This document shows positions 1 through 13,000 of a DNA stretch of 64,000 nucleotides, piece after piece. The notes under the pieces were generated by a model. That model ran no database searches and had not been told where the DNA came from. It worked only from the letters and a program-made list of their open reading frames with translations. This stretch comes from Ceratodon purpureus. Taxonomy: Eukaryota; Streptophyta; Bryopsida; Pseudoditrichales; Ditrichaceae. The DNA lies in contig CM026421.1 in the NCBI GenBank assembly GCA_014871385.1, positions 14,175,117 to 14,239,116 of the forward strand. Direction: 5' to 3'. Within the stretch, counting starts at the first letter, position 1; every line of letters starts with the position of its first letter. The translations under genes and the position numbers were made by a program.

Positions 1-1559
1 ATTACAGAACTTGTACAAAAAAACGGGCATGAGGACGTGCTCATTCACTGACTCCCGACGTATGTCCCTCACGAAGATGCTTTCCCGTACACAACATCTA
101 CTGTGTGGGGGCAGACATGCATGTCTGGGGACGGACCTCTTCATCGTTCTGCTTGTCATAATGCTCGATATATATTCTTCTTCTGCTACAAGAACAACTG
201 GTCGGCAGTGTCAATCGCCACTAGTTTTTTCCGAACTCACTCTCTATTTCTGCAAACACATGAAAACTTCAAAAGCATTACTTCGAGCTTGTTAATCATA
301 CGTCGCATATTATATCTGTTGAAACAGAGAGCAAACTACGTTTTAACATATTCTACCGTCATGTTCGTGTTCATCGATGATTAGTATGTGTTGTGCAGGA
401 TAAATCATCAATAAATGTTGACACTCCTGTCTGATAGTACATAGTACAAATAATGACGTGTACTGTTTCATATCAAATTAAGAAGACATACCCTACACTT
501 TATGTGTAAATATTAAGTGTGATAGAATTTGAGATACTACGTTGTAAGAGGGGCGAATTCGGGAGACTCATCCTAGTAACTTCAGAGTTTTATAGTACCT
601 GTACATCAGATCATATCATGTCTTACATTATTCATCAGATCCCTTAACTCAGTTACAGGAAAGACAGTATTTGCATTTCAGTAAAATGATAGATTATAAC
701 GTTATGCAAACAGAGTGCAAACCAGACTGCGCCCTCGTCAAAGTCAAATGTCTTCAACTGTGAAGTTCCATTACATGGCGTTTCTTCTTTTTAGACCGTC
801 GGTATTCCTCGACAAATTACTAAACATATACGACCGTAAGAAGCCTCTCTGCACAGCCGCTTCCACAGGGGGGTTGAAGGCTTCTCTACGGCCCTTCCGG
901 TTCCTAGGGTTCTACAATTATTTTCGCTTTACATATCCAATTCCGTGTGGATCAGACGAATACAATTATTCTCTTCTGAGATCTACTGATTCAGTAAAAG
1001 ATTACAGAAACCATGTCCAGTATACTACAAACCCAGCACACATTGCACCTTCACTTCCTTCACCTTTGTCAATGGCCACCTAATTGGGGATCGTCTTATA
1101 ATCCATTAATGTTTACGAATGTGTGTAGGGCATGACAGGATTCGTGAAAACGGCTACCATCAGACTCACCACAGTCAAGCACCGTATGAAAACCAAAGTG
1201 GCCCCCTCTCCCAACAATTACCGTTGAATTACGTTATCGATTTATGGTAAGCAGGAGATTAAAAAACAAACATATTACACGGTATTCGAAACATTTACCA
1301 GGATCAGATCCAACACCGACTTCGACTTAGAGGTTTTTATATATGTCCAGAAACTTATTTTTGTAATTTTCCCATTTAGATGTTAACTACGCATTTGTCT
1401 TCGTCATTTACTTCCGGACATTCTGAAATGAAAACAGCAATGCCATAATCTGATTGTATTTAAAATTCCGACTTTGAAGACAAAGATTTTGTACATTACC
1501 TTCAATCACGAGTGCTTCTATCCGTATCTTCCAGTGGAACCAATGCCCTGACGCCGGGT
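1..1559. other. No supported gene; 3' flank of CACTA transposase
   Basis: Only short unconvincing reading frames occur here. By position this is the 3' side of the minus-strand transposase gene and may hold a subterminal region of the CACTA element. I could not find a convincing CACTA terminal inverted repeat in it, so the element boundary may lie outside the window. Confidence 0.5.
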
Positions 1560-4500
1560 TCAGATTACAGTATCATCACCGATATCCGCATCATCATCCT
1601 CCAATCCGTCAATGAAGTCTGTGTCCTCGTAAGGTGCGTTGTCTCCCTCGCCTTCCTCTCCCGCGAGAACATCTTCAACCTCTGCTCTTGACACAGGTTC
1701 AGCAGAAAAATTCGGAACCCGATTGGGATTGGTTCGGCCTTCGACGTCGGACATTACTGTAGCATCCACCCTGCCCGATGCACTAAGAGTCTGCCCCTCA
1801 TACTCGGAGGTCACTCGTCTTGATCGAGGTTCCCGTTGGCGCACGACCTTCCAGTCATTGTGATTGACATCACTGACGAAGTATACCTGTTCAGCGAATA
1901 TTGTCTACGAGTACATGAGGATAATCCAGTACACGGTTCAGCTGTGGTAACCACAAACTTTCCAGTCTAGAAGAGCTATGTCAGTACCGTACCTGCTGGA
2001 TGTGATTCGGAAATACATATGGCTCTATGTCGGGGCTCTGGCGGGCATTGTATTTGAGGGACCAGAAACCGTGTTCGTCCCTACGCATGGTTCTAGCTCC
2101 CTCTTCATTCGGTTTCACCCAGGAGCACTTCAGTGCTGCGAACTTGTGAGCTCCGTAGTCCACTTGCACAATGTCTCGAATAATACCAACATAATGTAAG
2201 GAGGCCTCAACGGGGTTCCGATCTGCTCGTGAGGATACACACACCTGTGTAATTATGGCCGCCACACCAGAGTCAAATGATACATGAGATCTTCCTTGCT
2301 CATCGTCGGTTCTCAGATGGTAACCATAGGCCCACATAGAATTATAGTGCTTCACCGTGGGAGTTGGCAACCTTGACAGAGTCTGTAGTGATAGTCCCGG
2401 GTTTAATCCATCACGGACCATGGAGGTCACGCGATCCTTCAGCCAGTCACTGAAACTGGGAAATCGCCTTCCCCTCCTTGCGTCGTGTGCGTCGCGGGCA
2501 CGACTGTATTCACTGCGGCACAGTGTTGCAGAGCACGACAGAACAATGTTGTAAGGAGAGCAAATTCAAATGCACATGGGATTTGGACGTACGAAACTAT
2601 TACTCTTTCGAGCATTCACCGGGGCAGTCCACTCCGTCATGGAGGGTATGTGCGAGTACAGTGTTTCCTACATTCAGAAATATAAATAAGTTCATGTACT
2701 GAGTCTAATAGGAACTATATAAGTTCATATGTGCAAATAGACACTTACGTGTATAATGGGGCAGTTACAGTGTTGTGTCTAATTATGAAGTCATGCACCT
2801 GAAGAAGTTCTCCATGCTCCCATACTCTCTCTCTCGGTTTGCCTTCCAGGACCTCGCCGCAGTCCTTCTCGTCCTCCTCCATGTCCCAGATAACTCGAGC
2901 CATTCCGGGATATAATCGAAAGTGCTCCGTCACAAATCCCAATGCCTCTTCATACATATACCCCATTGCTATGGAACCTTCTGGTCTAGCTTTGTTCCGA
3001 ATGAGTGTCTTCAAATGTCCAAGATTTCTTTCAACCCCGTACATCCATCGTGAATGTACTGGACCACACCAATACAGTTCACGAGGGATATGCAGTGTTA
3101 AGTGCGGCATTACATTCCAATACCCGGGTGGGAAATGGAGTTCCAGCAATGCCAGAGTCTCTGCAACGTAATTCTGGAGATTCGTCATGTCTCTCCTATC
3201 AATGACTTTTTCACAGAACCTTTTAAAACAGTGGGCAAGCCTAATAATGGCAACTCGAGCACCCTCAGGAAGTGAAGACCGCAATGCCACGGGTAGAATC
3301 TCCTGAAGCAGGACATGCCAGTCGTGACTTTTCATAAATTGTAACTTCTCTTTGTCCAAATTCACCAATTTCTCAAAATTTCCACAGTGCCCGGTTGGTG
3401 TTCTAATATCGCGTATGGTCTGCAGCACCTGTTTCCTCTCTTCCGGAAGGAGTACATAAGGAGCATGCGGTTTCAAATAATTATCGCTATCCCCTTGCCT
3501 AACCATGTGTATCTCCTCCATGACGCCTGCAGCTTCCGCATCTCGTCGCACTGCCACCGTGTCCAGTTCGCCCATTAAGAACCCCATCGTAGTAGCAGCA
3601 ATATTTTTCTCGATGTGCATCACATCGAGAGTATGCCTCACAGGCAGATCCTAGAAAAAAAAACAGAACAATTAAATAGTGACAAGTTAGAAAATCTCAT
3701 TGATGATTTCAGCCCAGAATATAGCGACTTCCGTACGTACCCTGCTGTATACCTTCTTCGTTTCATAAACTCCTCGCACCATGTACTTTGCATTTAACTC
3801 TGGGAAATCTGAACAGCAACGCTCATACGGTGCTATCCAGAGAATATTACAGAGTCCTCAAACTTTCACCGATCATGACTGCACTTCATTAACATAAGAT
3901 GTACATAAGATATTCCTAAATGCAATAGAGTTTATGTACTGATCCTGACGATTACCAAAGAGTTAGGAAACAATTACGCTGTGTCCTTCAACAGAAGTGA
4001 AGAAAAGTACACTCCTGATATGAGACGCCATGAATTGTTTAACCATGGTCCTACAGATGAACGTATGTTATCTATAATATGCTTTAGGATGCAATTTCCA
4101 AATGACGAAGAAACCTGTCTATAAAGCCAATGTTCCTATGTACGTAGGGGCATTCACCAACCATGGTATTCCTTGAAACCTGTCGAGTGTGCCCTGTGCT
4201 TACAGCTTCAGATGGCCTTGAATTTCATTTTTCGTTTTAAATTTTAAAAACAACTAGGAATTTAAATCAGAAGAAGGAAACACAAAGAACTCAGAGAATC
4301 GGATATGAACTGTACGTGAGTAATTTCAGTTCAGTCCACTGCCCATATGAGGCGTATGATTCTATGGGAGACTAAACTGTCCACTTAACGTTCACAGTAG
4401 AGAGCCGAATATAGCCAAATCCAAAGAAAACATGATTTTCTTTGACCACAGTATACGTACAATTCAGATGCAATTGTCGAAACTGTAGAGCCACACTTAC

Positions 4501-6874
4501 ATAGGCGGCAACGAGGCAATACATGACACCAGATACATCCATTACTTCATGACTTGAAGCAGTACAGCAATTTGGAATTCGACATCCTAAACGAACAGAC
4601 ATTCTATGAAAAAAACACATTGCAAGAACTGATTTTCCGAGTGACGGTGGATGGATAATCGCACCTGCCAATAAGGGAGTCTAAACAGGCCGGTGACCCG
4701 TTTGATTCCGGTTCGCCTTACGGGGTCTGTCTCAGGTCTGTGGCCACCTTCGCTCATCCACCTCTCTCTTTCCTCGCCCCATGCCTTAACTTGCAAGCCA
4801 GTCACCGGTGGAGGTGCTGGACGGTCCTCCCTAGAACCAAACCTCGCTTCATCGTCTCGCATATGGTGGCCTTCAAATAACCATCGCCTCGCACATCCAC
4901 AGAACACATTTTTATGCAAAGACTTGGAACGCCTAGAACGGAATCCCTCACCACATACCGGGCATCCCACGAAACCTTTAGTCACACAACCTGCCATCAT
5001 ACCATAGGCAGGGAAATCACCTATTGTCCAGATGAGCATTGCCTTCATCACGAAATGCGAAGACTCCTTATAACAGGCTGCATCCATGCAGTACACTCCG
5101 TAATTCCACACGTCGAGGAGTTCGTCTATTAGGGGATCCAGGTATACGTCAAACTGCTCCCCAGTAACAGACTTAGGCCCCGGTATAAGAATAGCCAACA
5201 TCATGAAATATTTTTTGGTCGAAAGCCAAGGCGGAAGGTTGTAATTCAACAATAGAACAGGCCACATTGAGTACACATTCCGCTTGTCACCGAAAGGATT
5301 TATTCCGTCCGCAACCAGGGCCATTCTGACGTTACGGTCTTCATAACCGAATTCGTGTCTGAATCGGGCGTTTATAAACTCCCACTGCTTCGACTGGGAC
5401 ACATGCCTCATAAGGTTTCCATCGAAGTTCTGAACTGCATGCCATGTCATTGCTAAAGCCTGTTCCACACTACCAAACATTCTTTTCAGACGAGGAGTAA
5501 CCGGGAAGTACCTTGCAACCTTCTGTGGGACCTCCGACCGTCCTGCACGCCTCTTTCTTGGAGCCCGGCACTTGGGGCAAACACGGGCTTCACTCAGTTC
5601 GTTTCGAAACAAAACGCAGTTGTTTACGCAGGCATCAATACTCTTGTATGAATGACCTAGTTTTTTCAGATACTGTGAGGCATCGTGATATGATCGAGGA
5701 AGGGAGTTCGGTTGGGGTAGGATGGTGAGGCTAAGAGTTCTGAACAACTCGTCCATGAAGGTGTCGCTACACTTATGGAGTTTACCAGAACTCAGTAGCA
5801 GGTATGTGGCGCCCATCATGGAGTGCTCCGCTCCTGGGAAAAGAGGGGTCGCAGCCGCTTCCTCGAGGGCACTGAAAGCCGCCGCGTCATCGTCATCACC
5901 GTCACCCCAAGACAGGGACTCCTCGTCTGAATCAACCTCGACCACCTCAGGCGTAGCAGGCCTCACTGGTGACTGAGGCGGTTGGTCTCCCATCTCTACC
6001 GTTTCAGCCGTTGGACCCTGAGCATGCGAGGCTGGGTCGTTTGATTGCCCAACATTCGGAACGCCCGTGCTTGTTCCGATTTCTGGGTCATATGGAAGAT
6101 GACTTGGGGCATGAACATCAGAATTATTTTGATTAGTTTCTGGAAATGCGGAGTCCTCTGCAGTACCTCCTGTCCCATCGGCACCGCCCGCATCATTTTG
6201 AGGACGGCAAGCGAAACCTTCCTCCTCTTCCTCTGATAGCTGCCGTCGCGGCTCACCTCCACCGAATCCTTCTCGTACATGATTATCTCGTTCTATGGCT
6301 GCCTCCTCTCGTATCCGGTCACCGAGACCGATTGTCTCGATTACCATCTGCTGGATGTCTATGCCGGGGTCTAATTCGTGCAATTGCCGCCTATTCGCCG
6401 GATCCGTAGACTGAGCTCCATAGTACCAGAGAATGTGCTCATCCCATTCTTGATCGGACTCGTCAGCGTCGAAACCCTAGCAGAAGAGAAGTCGAGAACA
6501 ATTATAAAGATCCCGGCTCTAGGTAACGTCCATATGAAAACGATTCACACAATTCCTCATACATGTTGGGGTATACATTCTGTAACGGTATGGAATTATC
6601 CTCAATTGGGGCGGAACTGTACAAAGGGGAGTAAAGTAACACTAACCTCCGAGGAACCGAAGAACCATGGATGCCGCCTGTTCGTTGTAAGGCATCTCCT
6701 GTAGTTGGGCAAAATTTTTCGAGAATGTTGCTCCTTCATGCACCACTTACAAGGACAGTAGAGCTTGGTTAGCCCCTCTCTCTGTGCGTGAGAAACCTCT
6801 CTTTCCAGTAGCTTTGCCTCTCGCGCTCGAATTCTGCTTTCGCTGGGTCGCGAGCGCCTTATGCTGCCCTCCAT
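1560..6874 (-). CDS. CACTA (En/Spm) transposon transposase, TNP2/TnpD type, five exons
   Basis: This is the DDE-type transposase that would cut and paste CACTA elements in the nucleus. My model has exons 6874-6647, 6476-4665, 3650-2749, 2503-1993 and 1886-1560. All junctions have GT/AG ends and matching phases, giving about 1259 residues without a stop. Exon 1 has a CPCKWC motif like the transposon-associated N-terminal domain. Exon 2 carries the Transposase_21 core: ADGINPFGD, then NLPPWLSTKKYFMMLAILIP, GPKS, the DFPAYGMMAG stretch and GCPVCGEGF. The junction restores LPYWQ|DLPVRHTLDVMHIEKN. Exon 3 is a DUF4218-type region (HFPPGYWNVMPHLTLHIPRE, SRWMYGVERNLGHLK). Exons 4-5 are DUF4216-like, ending QQ|VYFVSDVNHNDW, followed by an acidic tail. 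The frame is open throughout, so the copy may be functional or young. It is divergent from the TNP1-like gene at 10043. The first exon is the least certain part. Confidence 0.9.
3651..4664 (-). other. Long intron of the CACTA transposase gene
   Basis: This is a 1014-bp intron between the Transposase_21 exon and the DUF4218 exon. The donor follows LPYWQ (CAG|GTGCGA) and the acceptor precedes DLPVRH (CTAG|GAT). No additional ORF of interest was seen inside it. Confidence 0.7.
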
Positions 6875-7849
6875 CTCACCTGGCCAAAACTTACACAATG
6901 GGCGCAGTTTATAAAAGCCGTGACGATTCGAAGCAATGATTGACTCAGCGGATTACAAAGTGACAACGTCTGGAAGAGAAGCTAAGCAACGTATGCGATG
7001 GCGTACTCTATCACCGCTCAGAGGGACCACGCGTTCATATTACAGATTGCACTCTATACTAAACAATTTGTCAGTATGGGTATCCAAATTCGCATCCGAC
7101 TAACAGAGGGAAAGAACTCACATTACGACACGCAGCAGCGACGCGTTCCACCGAAGACTAGGAGTAGCATTGTAGTGTCCACTATATCAGAGTTTGTCAT
7201 TGGGGTGAACGCATAATCGACATTACACTCCCGGGCGATATACCCTAAACCGACGCATAGTATACAGAGACATCAAGTTCCGCAGATAGACCGGTACATC
7301 TATCCGCAGACGGCCAGTAGTACTTAATGTTTCACCGTGTTTTAGAACTCAGTGAAACCCTAAATTGCGGACGGTGACTATAAACACATGATTGTCGTTT
7401 AAATTGACACAGCTTTATTGATACAGAAATGGTAATGGCAGTGGGAAACCTACTACTGCGCCTTTGGCAAGAATATGGACATCTCAAACTGAGAGAGTCC
7501 TGGACTTGTTCCACACTATGTTCCCCTGCTGATAATCCAATAGACATTGAGACTGGTCGCATTCTACAGAACTATTTCATTACGACAGTCTGTTCTGTCA
7601 CTGTAGTACATATTCGTCTGGTCGTGTTTGTTTCGGATTTGTCGAGGAAGCACCTTCGACCAAATCGACTTCCACTTTGACGAGGAGAAGGTCGGTGCTG
7701 ACGTGTACAATGTCTGCGACGAGCACAGTGACGGGGGTATTTCCTATGCCCACATGGGTTTGTTGCAATTCTGAATCCGTCGTGACGTGCTTTGTACCTT
7801 TACTGCTAATTTCACAGTTCTCGTAATAATCACCTAGCGATATCCAAGG
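6875..7849. other. Region between transposase 5' end and Cys-rich ORF
   Basis: No supported coding sequence was found. It lies upstream of the transposase and probably contains its promoter. I could not assign a specific TATA box. Confidence 0.4.
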
Positions 7850-8314
7850 TTACATCCCCTCCAACTCCTCGGCACTCATGCCCTCGCTGTCTGTACCGTC
7901 GGGGTAGTAGTCGAGGTTCAGGAGACGACTATCTACTTGTTCTAGGTCACTAACGTCTGTTTCTTGCGTGGGATATATCAGAGGGCATTTGCACTCGAGG
8001 CTCGGTGGGAAACGATCTACGGCTGGCTTGCAATTGCATCTCCACCACTTCTCTCTCATTGCGGCGTCCAGGGTCAGAGCCTCCCCCCACCGCATCACCA
8101 ACTTACAGGTGCAAGCACGGTCGTTCAGCCATTGTAATCTGGAGCAAGAGAGACATCCACAACCGCCGTAACAGTTGTGTCGTGGCCCGTGAAAGCCCTG
8201 CTCGTACTCCATGATGGAGGACTCAATCCAGCGGGGATCACCGTCGAAGCGATCTCTTTGCAAAGTACGCTCCCCGTACAGCACATTCTGGTAAGTTATA
8301 CAGAACTCGCTCAT
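7850..8314 (-). CDS. Small Cys-rich protein of unknown function (possible CACTA cargo)
   Basis: An uninterrupted frame of about 154 residues starts at the first true ATG (MSEFCITYQN). It is unusually rich in Cys and Trp. Clusters such as CYGGCGCLSC, ACTCKLV, WWRCNCK and LECKCPL suggest metal binding. The C-terminus is acidic (DYYPDGTDSEGMSAEELEGM). I do not recognise the family. It lies between the divergent transposase and TNP1-like genes, so it is plausibly an accessory gene of the transposon. It could also be one exon of a longer gene, because no promoter or splice evidence fixes its ends. Confidence 0.45.
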   Translation of the reverse strand: MSEFCITYQNVLYGERTLQRDRFDGDPRWIESSIMEYEQGFHGPRHNCYGGCGCLSCSRLQWLNDRACTCKLVMRWGEALTLDAAMREKWWRCNCKPAVDRFPPSLECKCPLIYPTQETDVSDLEQVDSRLLNLDYYPDGTDSEGMSAEELEGM

Positions 8315-8335
8315 CTCTGCTGTAATAGGTCGCAA

Positions 8336-9164
8336 TTCTAATGATACACTGCATTGGGGAAAAGAATGTCCTTCTGGCTACACACGCAGAAAGTTAGGAA
8401 CAAGTACATGGTATGGAGCTAGATAAAGAACAGACTTCCTGAAGTTGAAATTGTATGTCAAACCCTTGGTGGACCGCCCTTGCGATTCCTGGAACTCTGT
8501 GGATTGGGAATCAGATTACGTGGCTAGTTCTGGGCAAGTAGTACGAGTAAGACAAAATCCTTAAATGAGCCGACTCTCGACCGACCTACTCCTCTGTGGA
8601 TGCAAGGGACATTAGGGTTACAGAGTCCTAAATTTAAACATGCAACTCGGGACGTGTGTCTCCACATTCTTTCAATAATATCCTACTACACTTCGTAGCC
8701 GCCATCGTTTGGAATTCCACAGTTTCTCTAGATTCTTAACTTAACTCTTGCAAAATTGGGGTTTCTATATTCAACAAGAGGTCGTGTTTAACACTTGCAG
8801 ATTTTTCATATCACGGACGATTTTGGTTTACATAGCCGCCCCTAATAAGTGCGGACAGAAAATTTGATGCTAGGTGGCTGGAATCCTGACGGAGTTGCCC
8901 TCATCCGCGTGGTCTTTTTACTGGAAGTGGTGAGGAATCAGCGAATCCAATCATGCAGGCATGGAGGACCTATCCCGACCTACGACTGCATTCTTTGTGC
9001 GTGAAGGACGAGGCCTTACCGGTTTGCGTTGGCTCAAACTTCCATTCTCCATCAGGACCCTCGGACATTCTGCCTCAGGTACACTCCGTAAACCTGAGCC
9101 TACACTTATAACTTCGAACTTCATTTTCTATCACTGTGTGTAGATAACGTACCACTGCGAGACC
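8336..9164. other. Non-coding stretch inside putative CACTA element
   Basis: No supported gene was found. It separates the minus-strand Cys-rich ORF from the plus-strand F-box-like ORF and would contain both upstream regions. Confidence 0.4.
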
Positions 9165-9530
9165 ATGCCTTTTCGTGGGTTCAATAACCCTGAAATCTGG
9201 TGCGTCATAATGGACTTGGACGAGGATAAGAATCCCGTCGAAGGGATAAATGGAGCTCTCTTCATGCACCCAGTCGAGAGTGAGCCCGTTCTTCAGGAAT
9301 CATTTTTCGGAGAATTTCCTGACAGTATTGTTATAGGGGAGATATGGCCTCGTCTTATGCGGGGAGAGAACATCATAGAGAACTTCATGATCTGCTCGTC
9401 GCTGAGGGGAGTCTGCACAGCTTGGTATAACTTCATCGACGAGAGGACGGAGTGGGTAGACGGAATGGACGCGTTTAACCTGTACTTGTTTCACCGTGAT
9501 AGCGACTCCTCCTCTGACTCAGACAGTTAA
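9165..9530 (+). CDS. F-box-like small protein, copy 1 (putative transposon cargo)
   Basis: A 121-residue frame starts at ATG 9165. The middle reads FPDSIVIGEIWPRLMRGENI followed by LRGVCTAWYNFID. This resembles an F-box core (Pro-Asp start, hydrophobic helix, then VC-x-x-W). It is clearly related to the ORF at 12028-12531, which has IPDDVIIMCIWPRVMASKNT and HVCREWREWIS. The C-terminus is a Ser/Asp tail (DSDSSSDSDS). F-box proteins are substrate adaptors of SCF ubiquitin ligases. No substrate-binding repeat follows, so the function is open. Copy similarity and position suggest a gene family carried by this element. Confidence 0.45.
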   Translation: MPFRGFNNPEIWCVIMDLDEDKNPVEGINGALFMHPVESEPVLQESFFGEFPDSIVIGEIWPRLMRGENIIENFMICSSLRGVCTAWYNFIDERTEWVDGMDAFNLYLFHRDSDSSSDSDS

Positions 9531-10042
9531 GTATGAGCGCCAAATGTCGGCCGCGTGGAGAGCAGTATGTACTCCAGAATGTAATAGAAGCTTAGCGGTC
9601 TAATTGTGAGAACCTTACTGTGCAAATGTCAACCTCTGTTCTATCCGGTGTTAGTATTCCGGATTACTTAGACAGAAGTCTGACAGTAGATTCGAATACC
9701 ATATCCGCTCCTATAGAAGGATATAAGAGCATACCGGGACGTTTCTGTGAAGGAAACCACCTTGCATTCGGACAAGCTGAGAATGCAGCATGGATTTACA
9801 GTATATCCTTTTAATACATTGCATTACGCAATCTACTTAATCAACGTTCTGTGGACATGCTACGTATCTTATTTCAGTTTGTATGCATTATACTTCTTTC
9901 TATGGAAGACATATTCACAAACCGACATTGATTTTGATGGTATATAACCCGTGCGAGGTGTGTGCTCTAGCAGCAGTACGCGCAGAACGTTTGTTTGGAA
10001 GCGTCTACCCTACTTTACACAGTCTGTCAGCACCCTGTGAAC
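9531..10042 (+). other. Upstream region of TNP1-like gene, no gene seen
   Basis: No supported coding sequence was found. By position it contains the promoter of the TNP1-like gene starting at 10043. Confidence 0.4.
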
Positions 10043-13000
10043 ATGGATTCCAATGGTTATCCACCTCCGAGCACATCTAGCCAGGTTCCTACCACCGCTG
10101 CCTCCATGTACAATTGATGAATTGTAAATATTTCTTTCATGTTTTTCTTCCATTAATGTAGAAAGTTTACACTCCTTGCATCTGAAAGTGTCACTAACCA
10201 TGACAGTGACGCCGGTAACCGTCGTTCCGTTTTCATGTATGATGTTTCCACAGACACAGAACGCCTGTAGTATGCCTGTCACTCCTCCATACCGACAGCG
10301 ACCATTATATGTACAGCAGTGGCCTGGCCCTATTATGTACTCGGGTAACGCCTCGCCCTCCGGGACTGCGGAGTCAGATAACCCCGTCCAATTTGTTTAC
10401 CCTGCATATTCTCCATCACCGATGCAGTATCACCCATCTGAACATCTCCGTGGCCATTCCCAGAGCATGGGGACGCAATCGATGGGAGCATCTCCCATTT
10501 CCCACAGAAATGTTCCCATGCCCTTCGTGGGCTCCGCAGGATTCTTACCACAGGTGCCTCAATTTATATCAGGAGCGGCGCCAAGTGCAATGTCAAAGGA
10601 CAGTAGCAGCACTCACAGTGGAGGACAAAGTGGGATGGTAGGAACCCCTTCCAGCAGTTCGATCCCGGTTGTGATGTCGAAGTCAATCACGGATGGAATA
10701 CGATGGCCAGCGTGGATGGCGAATGCGAGTGTACCATCCGATTTCTGTACGACACCTCCTTACAAGAATGCAGGCGCCGTCGCAGCCGTCACTGATGCTC
10801 CGCGAATTTTTGCAGTACATGCCGTGCCGATAGAGAATACTGCAAATCAACTTGATGTAGGACAAGATTCAAAGCGGACCCTTCAGAGGAAGTTACAGCG
10901 TTTGGCGAAGAGCAATTTCAAGTTGAAGGTGGGGGACAGCCCAATGAAAGTGCCATGCACTGCGTCTGGTGATATTGATGAAGGATACCGGGTATATGTT
11001 CACAGGATGTTCAGAGCCCAAGCAAGAAGGTTTTTGAAGATTGAAGTCATTACATTCGCAGAACACCCTCCGGAAGACGTGAAGACAACGCTAGAGCTAA
11101 TTCGAATGCAGTTTGAATTCAGTCCTCCACTATCAGACCAAGTAATATGCGATTATTTACAGAAAGACATGAGTGCATGCCGTTACCAATGGAAGAAGTA
11201 CTGGCAAAGCACTGGGAGGGGGCAAAAGCACGAGCAATGTCCGGCCGAATCCTTTCCTTATCTAGTGAAATACTGGCATACGGTGGAGTCCGAGGAAGAA
11301 AGCCGGGCTTTGGAGGAGGAGAGGAAAGAAGCCCGGGCTGCTCGTAAATTAAACAATGCGCAGCTCGAGACGTCGCAATCACTTAGTGCAGACACGTGGG
11401 ACGTAAGTACTATTCTCTACATGATTGGTCCCTCAGATTCTAAACTCTGTTCATTACGATTTGTGTGCCTTCGATATACCGCTCATGAGTGACAAAGACG
11501 GTCGACCATATGTACAATACGGTTATTCAATGATACAGAATGTGGAGAAGCCGTGTTTTGCCAACTCTGTTCTGTTTCTTCCTGACGGATATGTGGAGTG
11601 CTGGATAACATGTTGCAGCCACTTGTAGAGGACGACTGCCATGACTCTATCCTGTGGAACGACCTGGACCTGACGTCGGAGTCCGAGACAGTACTGGGGC
11701 AACAACACATGAATGGAAACATTTCTCGTAAACTGCAGGTGCGTATGGTAGAGCATCTCAAATATATAGGAGTATCTGTAGATGGCGTTGGTTTTCACGT
11801 TTGATGGATTTTCACAACAGTTTTGAATGCATATCTCCTTCTTTAAAGCTTGGTCGTTATAATGATTCTCGTTCATTCGACGGGGCAATTCGGTCTACGT
11901 CGATGAACGGGTTTACTATTCCTTCGAAAGGAACGCCGTCGTCGGGACTATGTTGTCACAGTTCAGTTGGACGACTTCAGACTTATTTTAACCCGCAACC
12001 ATCGGCCGCTTCTCCTTGAAGCTCCTTATGGCCAGCGCTACGAGGGTTTTACTGGAGACTGCTTGCATCTGCTCTGTTGTATTCTCAACCTTGCCTTCTA
12101 CGATGGGTGCACTTTTGTTCGTTGTGGCCGTAGCACTGTATATCGTTCGGTGGGTCGTAACACACTTCAGAGGAGAAGTCAGCGTCGACGGAGTATGTAG
12201 ATTAGAGACCTTGAATGACCCTCCTTTGATAGGAATGAACACACTCATCGAACCTGCTTGGCTTCGAGGAAGTGAAACTACCGAGGCAACTTCGTTCTCC
12301 TCCATCCCGGACGACGTTATCATTATGTGTATCTGGCCAAGGGTAATGGCATCGAAGAATACATTCACAGAGAAATGCAAGACTATCGCCACTGCAAGAC
12401 ATGTCTGCCGTGAATGGAGAGAGTGGATATCCGCAGTCCCCGAATACAGGGATTACGTAGAGTCGTGGGTGGAGCATCTCCAGTATAAGGATAGTATGAC
12501 TAGTAATAGGCGCCGAAGTTTTTTCATTTAGACAATCTGGAGCAGTTTCAACAGAAATGAATCGATAATCGTAAAGACTGTATTATTGAGGAATTTTTAA
12601 TGAAAGTTTATCCATTTTACCGCATCAGGTTGGAAGGTCGTCTTCCCCCAGGGCTGACGATGGTGTACTCTCTGCCAGCCGGGTAAGAGAACGAATTCAT
12701 CTCTGTTAGTTTGATTTCTTTATGAACTGAACTGAACATTTAGTTATACCATGTGCAGAGTGCCCCTGGGTTAGGAATTGCTGGAAGTCCTCTCCATAGC
12801 CGGACTCGAGCACCTGAGATACAGTATCAAGTCAATGGTGACGGAACCCCTGGTAGTGGCCAGGATTCCGCAACAGCCTCAGTCCAAACCACGTCGGATT
12901 GGCGGGGAGAGATGGAGAGAAAATTTGCAACCACCGCAACGGAGGTCTCAACCTTGAGCAAAAAAATCGATTTTCTTATCCAGAGTGTAATGGCAAAAGG

